This document shows positions 5,581-9,164 of a DNA stretch of 9,164 nt, one piece after another; position 1 is the stretch's first letter, and every line of letters starts with the position of its first letter. The notes below the pieces were generated by a model. That model did no database searches. It worked only from the letters and a program-made list of their open reading frames with translations, and had not been told where the DNA came from. The position numbers were made by a program, and so were the translations under genes. The stretch lies in assembly GCA_946479255.1 (NCBI GenBank), contig CAMLFK010000204.1, positions 1 to 9,164 on the forward strand, in the 5' to 3' direction. The DNA is from an uncultured Oxalobacteraceae bacterium. GTDB taxonomy: Bacteria > Pseudomonadota > Gammaproteobacteria > Burkholderiales > Burkholderiaceae.

Positions 5581-6922
5581 CTCCCTGCGCGGCCGGCTGC
5601 TGTGGTTCCTGCTGGCCGCGATCACCATCGCCGCGCTGGCCCAGGCCTCCATCGCCTACCGCGCCGCGCTCAACGATGCCGACGAGATCTTCGATTACCA
5701 CATGGAGCAGATGGCCCTGTCGCTGCGCTCCAACGCGCCCCTGTCCAACGCTGAAGCACAAGCCAAAAACAACGACGACGACGACCACAATAACGAAATG
5801 ATGGTGCAGGTCTGGACGCCCGACGGCGTGCAGGTGTTCCGCACTCTGACCCGCGCGCCGCTGCCGCAGCACGCCGTGCTGGGCTTTTCCAACGTGCGCG
5901 CCAACAAGACCACGTACCGGATTTTCTCGGTGCAGACGCCGACCCAGACCGTGCAGGTGGCGCAAGACATGGCGGTACGGCGCAACATGGCGCGTAACCT
6001 GGCTTTGCGCACGGTCGCGCCCATCGCCGTGATGATGCCGATGCTCATGCTGGTGGTGTGGTGGGTGGTCAGCGGTTCGCTGGCGCCGGTGGCACGGGTG
6101 CGCACCCAGGTGGCTTCGCGCCAGGCCGACGACCTGTCGCCGGTATCCGAAGCGGACTTGCCGGATGAAGTGGTGCCACTGGTCCATGAGTTGAATCTTC
6201 TGTTCGGGCGCGTGCGGACTGCTTTCGACGCCCAGCAGAATTTTGTCGCCGATGCCGCGCATGAACTGCGCACGCCGCTGGCCGCACTCAAGCTGCAGGC
6301 CGCCAGCCTGGGCCGGGCCGACAGCGACGAGGCGCGTGCGCTCGCAATTTCCCGCTTGTCCGCCGGTATCGAACGCGCGACCCGGCTGGTGGAACAATTG
6401 CTGGTGCTGGCGCGCCAGGAAGCCAATGCGGCCGGCGAGGTCAAGCGCCAGCCGGTCGAACTGACTGACCTGGCCAAGCGCACCCTGGGCGACATGGCGC
6501 TGGCGGCACAAGCCAAGCAGATCGACCTGGGCCTGGAACGCGCGGATCCAGGCGCCGTGGATGGCCAGCCGGATGCGCTGGCCATCCTGGTGCGCAACCT
6601 GATCGACAATGCGATCAAATACACGCCTGCCGGCGGCAAGGTCGACGTGGAAATCGTCAACGATGCGCGCGGCGTGTGCTTGCGCGTGGAAGATAGTGGG
6701 CCCGGCATTCCTGCTGAGGAACGCGAGCGGGTGTTCGATCGCTTCTACCGGATTGCCGGCAGCGAAGCCAGTGGCAGCGGGCTGGGCATGGCGATCATCA
6801 AGGCGATTGCCGACCGCCACCACGCCACCCTGGAGCTGGACGAGTCCAAACGGCTGGGCGGACTGAGCGTGAGTGTGCGCTTTCCCGCGTCGGCTACCGC
6901 GGCTGCGGTAGCCTCGGCTTAA
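5567..6922 (+). CDS. Sensor histidine kinase, QseC-like, partner of the upstream response regulator
   Basis: This 451-residue inner-membrane kinase has two transmembrane segments (about 11-31 and 148-168) that flank a periplasmic sensor region of about 115 residues. A linker resembling a degenerate HAMP (171-220) follows. The HisKA domain holds phospho-accepting His232 in DAAHELRTPL. The ATPase domain shows the N box NLIDNAIKY (344-352), G1 DSGPGIP (376-382), F box VFDRFYR (389-395) and G2 GSGLGMAI (403-410), all intact. The sensor region contains an unusual Asp/Asn/His-rich patch (NNDDDDHNNE, 68-77) encoded partly by repeated GAC codons; it could bind a cation. The start at 5567 overlaps a five-codon mini-frame. 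The signal is unknown; linkage to a Do protease suggests envelope stress. The gene ends with an Ala-rich tail whose DNA forms a hairpin. Confidence 0.93.
   Translation: MNLSHSLRGRLLWFLLAAITIAALAQASIAYRAALNDADEIFDYHMEQMALSLRSNAPLSNAEAQAKNNDDDDHNNEMMVQVWTPDGVQVFRTLTRAPLPQHAVLGFSNVRANKTTYRIFSVQTPTQTVQVAQDMAVRRNMARNLALRTVAPIAVMMPMLMLVVWWVVSGSLAPVARVRTQVASRQADDLSPVSEADLPDEVVPLVHELNLLFGRVRTAFDAQQNFVADAAHELRTPLAALKLQAASLGRADSDEARALAISRLSAGIERATRLVEQLLVLARQEANAAGEVKRQPVELTDLAKRTLGDMALAAQAKQIDLGLERADPGAVDGQPDALAILVRNLIDNAIKYTPAGGKVDVEIVNDARGVCLRVEDSGPGIPAEERERVFDRFYRIAGSEASGSGLGMAIIKAIADRHHATLELDESKRLGGLSVSVRFPASATAAAVASA
6892..6913 (+). terminator. Terminator-like hairpin inside the 3' end of the kinase gene
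   Basis: GGCTACCGC (6892-6900) and GCGGTAGCC (6905-6913) form a perfect 9-bp stem with a GGCT tetraloop, just before the kinase stop at 6920-6922. The bases after it (TCGGCTTAATTT) are only mildly T-rich. Because the next gene converges with a single base between stops, a terminator for the operon would have to lie within coding sequence, and this is the best candidate. Confidence 0.4.
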
Positions 6923-6923
6923 T

Positions 6924-7442
6924 TTAACGCGCGGGCTTTTCCTTGATGATCGCCGACAGCAGCACGAAGCTTTCGTGCGAGATCGCAGCTTCCGCGGCGG
7001 CCAGTTCCTTGCTGGCCTTGACGTAGGCCGGGCGCTTCATATCCTTCTTTTCGGCCGCGGTGGCGGTCGGCATTTGCGGCGCGCCGAGCATGCCGGGTCC
7101 GCTGTTGTACTTCTGGTGGATCACTTTCTGGCCGTAGGGCGAGTTGTAGAAGCGCGCCATTTCGGTCGCGGTCGCAAGCGAGACGGCACGCGACACCGGG
7201 ACGGCCAGGCGCTGGTAGACCACCGCTGGCGGCACTTTGTCGAGCTTGTCGAACACGCTCTTGCGCTGGGCTTCGCTGGCGTAGCGGCTGCTGGAGGCCG
7301 TGGTGCGCAGCATTTTTTCCGCTTTCATGGAAGCCAGCAGGTCTTGCACGGATTTGATGTGTGCCGGGTCGGGTGCGGCGGCGAATGCGGTGCTGGAGAT
7401 GCTGAGGGTGATGCCGAGAATGACGCTTACAGCGAACTTCAT
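6924..7442 (-). CDS. Exported small protein with DUF2059-like motif
   Basis: This 172-residue protein has a clear Sec signal peptide (MKFAVSVILGITLSISSTAFA, cleavage around 21-22), so it is likely periplasmic. The mature part is helical and Lys/Ala-rich. The segment EMARFYNSPYGQKV (94-107) matches the characteristic motif of DUF2059-type proteins (FYxSPxGQK), whose function is not established. Good Shine-Dalgarno GAGG (complement of 7448-7451) lies five bases before the ATG at 7442. The gene converges with the kinase, with one base (6923) between the stop codons. It follows the TonB receptor in the same direction, separated by a strong inverted repeat, so it probably has its own promoter within a short space or relies on read-through. 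A lone DUF2059 domain makes a role in the two-component pathway unproven. Confidence 0.8.
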   Translation of the reverse strand: MKFAVSVILGITLSISSTAFAAAPDPAHIKSVQDLLASMKAEKMLRTTASSSRYASEAQRKSVFDKLDKVPPAVVYQRLAVPVSRAVSLATATEMARFYNSPYGQKVIHQKYNSGPGMLGAPQMPTATAAEKKDMKRPAYVKASKELAAAEAAISHESFVLLSAIIKEKPAR

Positions 7443-7473
7443 TAGTACCTCAAAAGAAGGATAGAAGTAGAAA

Positions 7474-7507
7474 TGTCATTCCCGGCGGCCATCCGCCGGG
7501 AATGACA
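7474..7507 (-). terminator. Perfect 15-bp inverted repeat after the TonB receptor gene (terminator and/or REP-like element)
   Basis: TGTCATTCCCGGCGG (7474-7488) and its exact complement (7493-7507) enclose the loop CCAT. On the minus strand it begins nine bases beyond the receptor stop codon and is followed by the T/C-rich run TTTCTACTTCT, so it can act as the receptor gene's intrinsic terminator. The core ATTCCC...GGGAAT resembles short dispersed repeats known in Neisseria (dRS3) and similar hairpin repeats in other betaproteobacteria. The second role is inferred from resemblance only. Confidence 0.65.
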
Positions 7508-7515
7508 GCGGAGGA

Positions 7516-9164
7516 TTAGAACTTATGCCACAGGCGCGCGAAGTAGGCCGCGCCGTTCAGGCCGAATTGTACCGACTCATACTTGAAGCCATTGTCGGTT
7601 TCCGCATCGTCCTGCCTGGTCGGCTTGACGTTGAAGATGTTGGTGCCGCCCACGGTGAACTTGGTCGAAGGACAGAAGTTGTAGGTGAAGCTCAGGTCGG
7701 CCGAGGTCTTTTGCTTGTAGCGCTGGTTAGGCACCGGTGGGCCCGACCAGGTCCCCAAGGTCTGCGGACCGAAGTGGATGATCTTGAAGTCGGTACCGAC
7801 CTTGCCCAGCAGGTACTCGAAGCCCAGGGTGGCCTTGCGGCGCGGACCGCCTTGTTCCAGGAACAGGCGCTCGCGTTCGGACAGCACCACGTCTTCATAG
7901 CCGGCCAGTGCCGCCGGTGTCTTCACCTTGGTCACTTCGGTCTTGCTGATGTTCATGGCCAGGTAAGTATTGAGCTTGCCAGCGCCAAGGGTGGCGCGGT
8001 TTGCCACCGTCAGGTCCAGGCCCTGGGTCTTGGTGTCGAGTGAGTTGACGAAGAACTGCGCGGCGCCCACGCCCAGGGTATTGAGCAGCGGAACGATCGG
8101 CGCGAAGTTGTCGGCGTCAAAGCGGCCCGAGAACACGATGCGGTCCTCGATCTTGATCTGGTACAGGTCGGCCGTGATCGAAGTCGCGGCGCTCGGCGTC
8201 CAGGTCGCGCCCAGGGTCAGGCTGCGCGACTCTTCTTCTTTCAGCGCCGGAATGCCGATCGCATTGGCCACGCGCCCGCCGTTCGGTGCGAACACCGAGT
8301 CAACCGGATTGCCGTTAACGAACTCAGTGAAGGTCGAGGAGAAGTACATCTGCTGCAGCGATGGCGCACGGAAGCCGGTGCTGGCCGAGCCGCGCAGCAA
8401 GAAGCTGTCGGTGAGCTTGTAAGCCGCCGCCAGCTTGCCGGTGACGGTGCTGCCGAAGTCGCTGAAATTCTCGTAGCGGACGGCGCCCAGCAACTTGGTT
8501 TTGGCGGTCAGGTCGGCTTCCAGGTCGAAGTAGGCCGCGCTGCTGTCACGCTTGCGGTCGGTGACGTCGGCCGGACGGAAGCCGGGGAAGCCCTGGCTGC
8601 CGGGTGCGCCGCCGCCGACGCCGTCGGCGTCGATGTAGGAACCCGGTTCGCCGGCGAAGATGTTGTACTTCTCGGTGCGGTATTCCGCGCCGAACGCCAC
8701 GTTCAGGCCGGACAGGATGGTGTCGTAGAACTTGCTGAAGTCGACGTTGGTGGTGCGCTGCTCCACGCCGAAGCCGCCGGCGTCGTAGCGCGAGGAGCTC
8801 ACGCCCGGTCCGCCGTTCATGAGGTCGAGGTTGGCGATCGATGCATTGAGCGTGTTGCTGATGTTGTAATGCATCTTGTTGTAGCCGTAGGTCTGCGACA
8901 GGTCGGCATTCCAGTCGCCCAGCTTGGTGCGGTAGCCCAAGGTGGCGTAGCGGTCGTCGATCTCGGCGTTGATGTACGGTGCGAAACCATTCGGATACAT
9001 GGCTTGCGCATTGCGCTCGGGGATGTCGTCCGGGCCGCGGCCGAAGGCGGCCGAGGAGGCGTCACGTGTCTGCACCCCGCCGGTGAAGTACAGGCGTCCG
9101 CCGGCCAGGGGGATGTCGCCGTTCAGGTACAGGGTGTTGTTCTGCACCTTGCTGTCGCCGATGG
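7516..9164 (-). CDS. TonB-dependent outer-membrane receptor, C-terminal part (5' end beyond the window)
   Basis: The frame is open from the window edge to the stop at 7518-7516, giving 548 visible residues of the beta-barrel. The N-terminal signal peptide, TonB box and plug domain lie outside, so the true length is unknown. Evidence includes alternating amphipathic strands separated by Gly/Asp-rich loops and the family motif TGFRAPSLQQMYF (its TGFRAPSL at about 8379-8356). Near the C-terminus VGGTNIFNVKPTRQ is followed by a last strand ending in aromatic Phe (FARLWHKF), the signal for Bam-mediated barrel insertion. A Gly-rich extracellular-type loop (DADGVGGGAPGSQGFPGF) stands at about 8631-8578. 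Such receptors import siderophores, vitamin B12, glycans or peptides using the TonB-ExbBD system; the substrate cannot be told from this part. The hairpin at 7474-7507 lies just downstream. Confidence 0.93.
   Translation of the reverse strand, partial: IGDSKVQNNTLYLNGDIPLAGGRLYFTGGVQTRDASSAAFGRGPDDIPERNAQAMYPNGFAPYINAEIDDRYATLGYRTKLGDWNADLSQTYGYNKMHYNISNTLNASIANLDLMNGGPGVSSSRYDAGGFGVEQRTTNVDFSKFYDTILSGLNVAFGAEYRTEKYNIFAGEPGSYIDADGVGGGAPGSQGFPGFRPADVTDRKRDSSAAYFDLEADLTAKTKLLGAVRYENFSDFGSTVTGKLAAAYKLTDSFLLRGSASTGFRAPSLQQMYFSSTFTEFVNGNPVDSVFAPNGGRVANAIGIPALKEEESRSLTLGATWTPSAATSITADLYQIKIEDRIVFSGRFDADNFAPIVPLLNTLGVGAAQFFVNSLDTKTQGLDLTVANRATLGAGKLNTYLAMNISKTEVTKVKTPAALAGYEDVVLSERERLFLEQGGPRRKATLGFEYLLGKVGTDFKIIHFGPQTLGTWSGPPVPNQRYKQKTSADLSFTYNFCPSTKFTVGGTNIFNVKPTRQDDAETDNGFKYESVQFGLNGAAYFARLWHKF

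Noticed and set aside
5573..6823. 416-codon minus-strand open frame opposite the kinase
   Set aside because: Shadow frame: low-complexity His/Arg/Gly-rich translation, while the plus strand has all kinase boxes intact.

Overview
The window looks like chromosomal DNA of a GC-rich betaproteobacterium, most likely of the Oxalobacteraceae (Massilia / Duganella / Janthinobacterium type). This is judged from the protein styles (IbpA-like small heat-shock protein, Do-family protease, QseBC-like two-component pair, large TonB-dependent receptor) and codon use; no 16S or other marker is present. No transposase, integrase, tRNA, rRNA, CRISPR array or phage gene was seen.

Layout. Left block, minus strand: a secreted M61-family metallopeptidase with a C-terminal PDZ domain (2428-524), followed closely by a small unrecognised acidic protein (501-151), probably one operon. 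Centre, plus strand: an IbpA-like Hsp20 chaperone (2629-3084) diverges from the peptidase across a 200-bp spacer. That spacer carries a perfect inverted repeat whose two arms are each a sigma-32-type -35 element. After two strong hairpins comes a Do-family (DegP/MucD) periplasmic serine protease (3282-4811). It is followed at short spacing by an OmpR-type response regulator (4880-5542) and a QseC-like sensor histidine kinase (5567-6922). Right block, minus strand: a small exported DUF2059-like protein (7442-6924) meets the kinase tail to tail with one base between stop codons. Then comes the C-terminal part of a TonB-dependent outer-membrane receptor (9164-7516, its 5' end outside the window). 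A perfect 15-bp inverted repeat separates these two genes.

How it may work together (inference): the centre reads as a protein-quality-control neighbourhood. It combines a cytosolic holdase under a heat-shock promoter, a periplasmic PDZ metallopeptidase that may share that control, a periplasmic PDZ serine protease, and a two-component system that may sense the envelope state and feed back on the protease. The gene families are all known. The arrangement and the shared divergent heat-shock control region are the most notable points. The right-hand genes (DUF2059-like protein, TonB receptor) appear unrelated in function.
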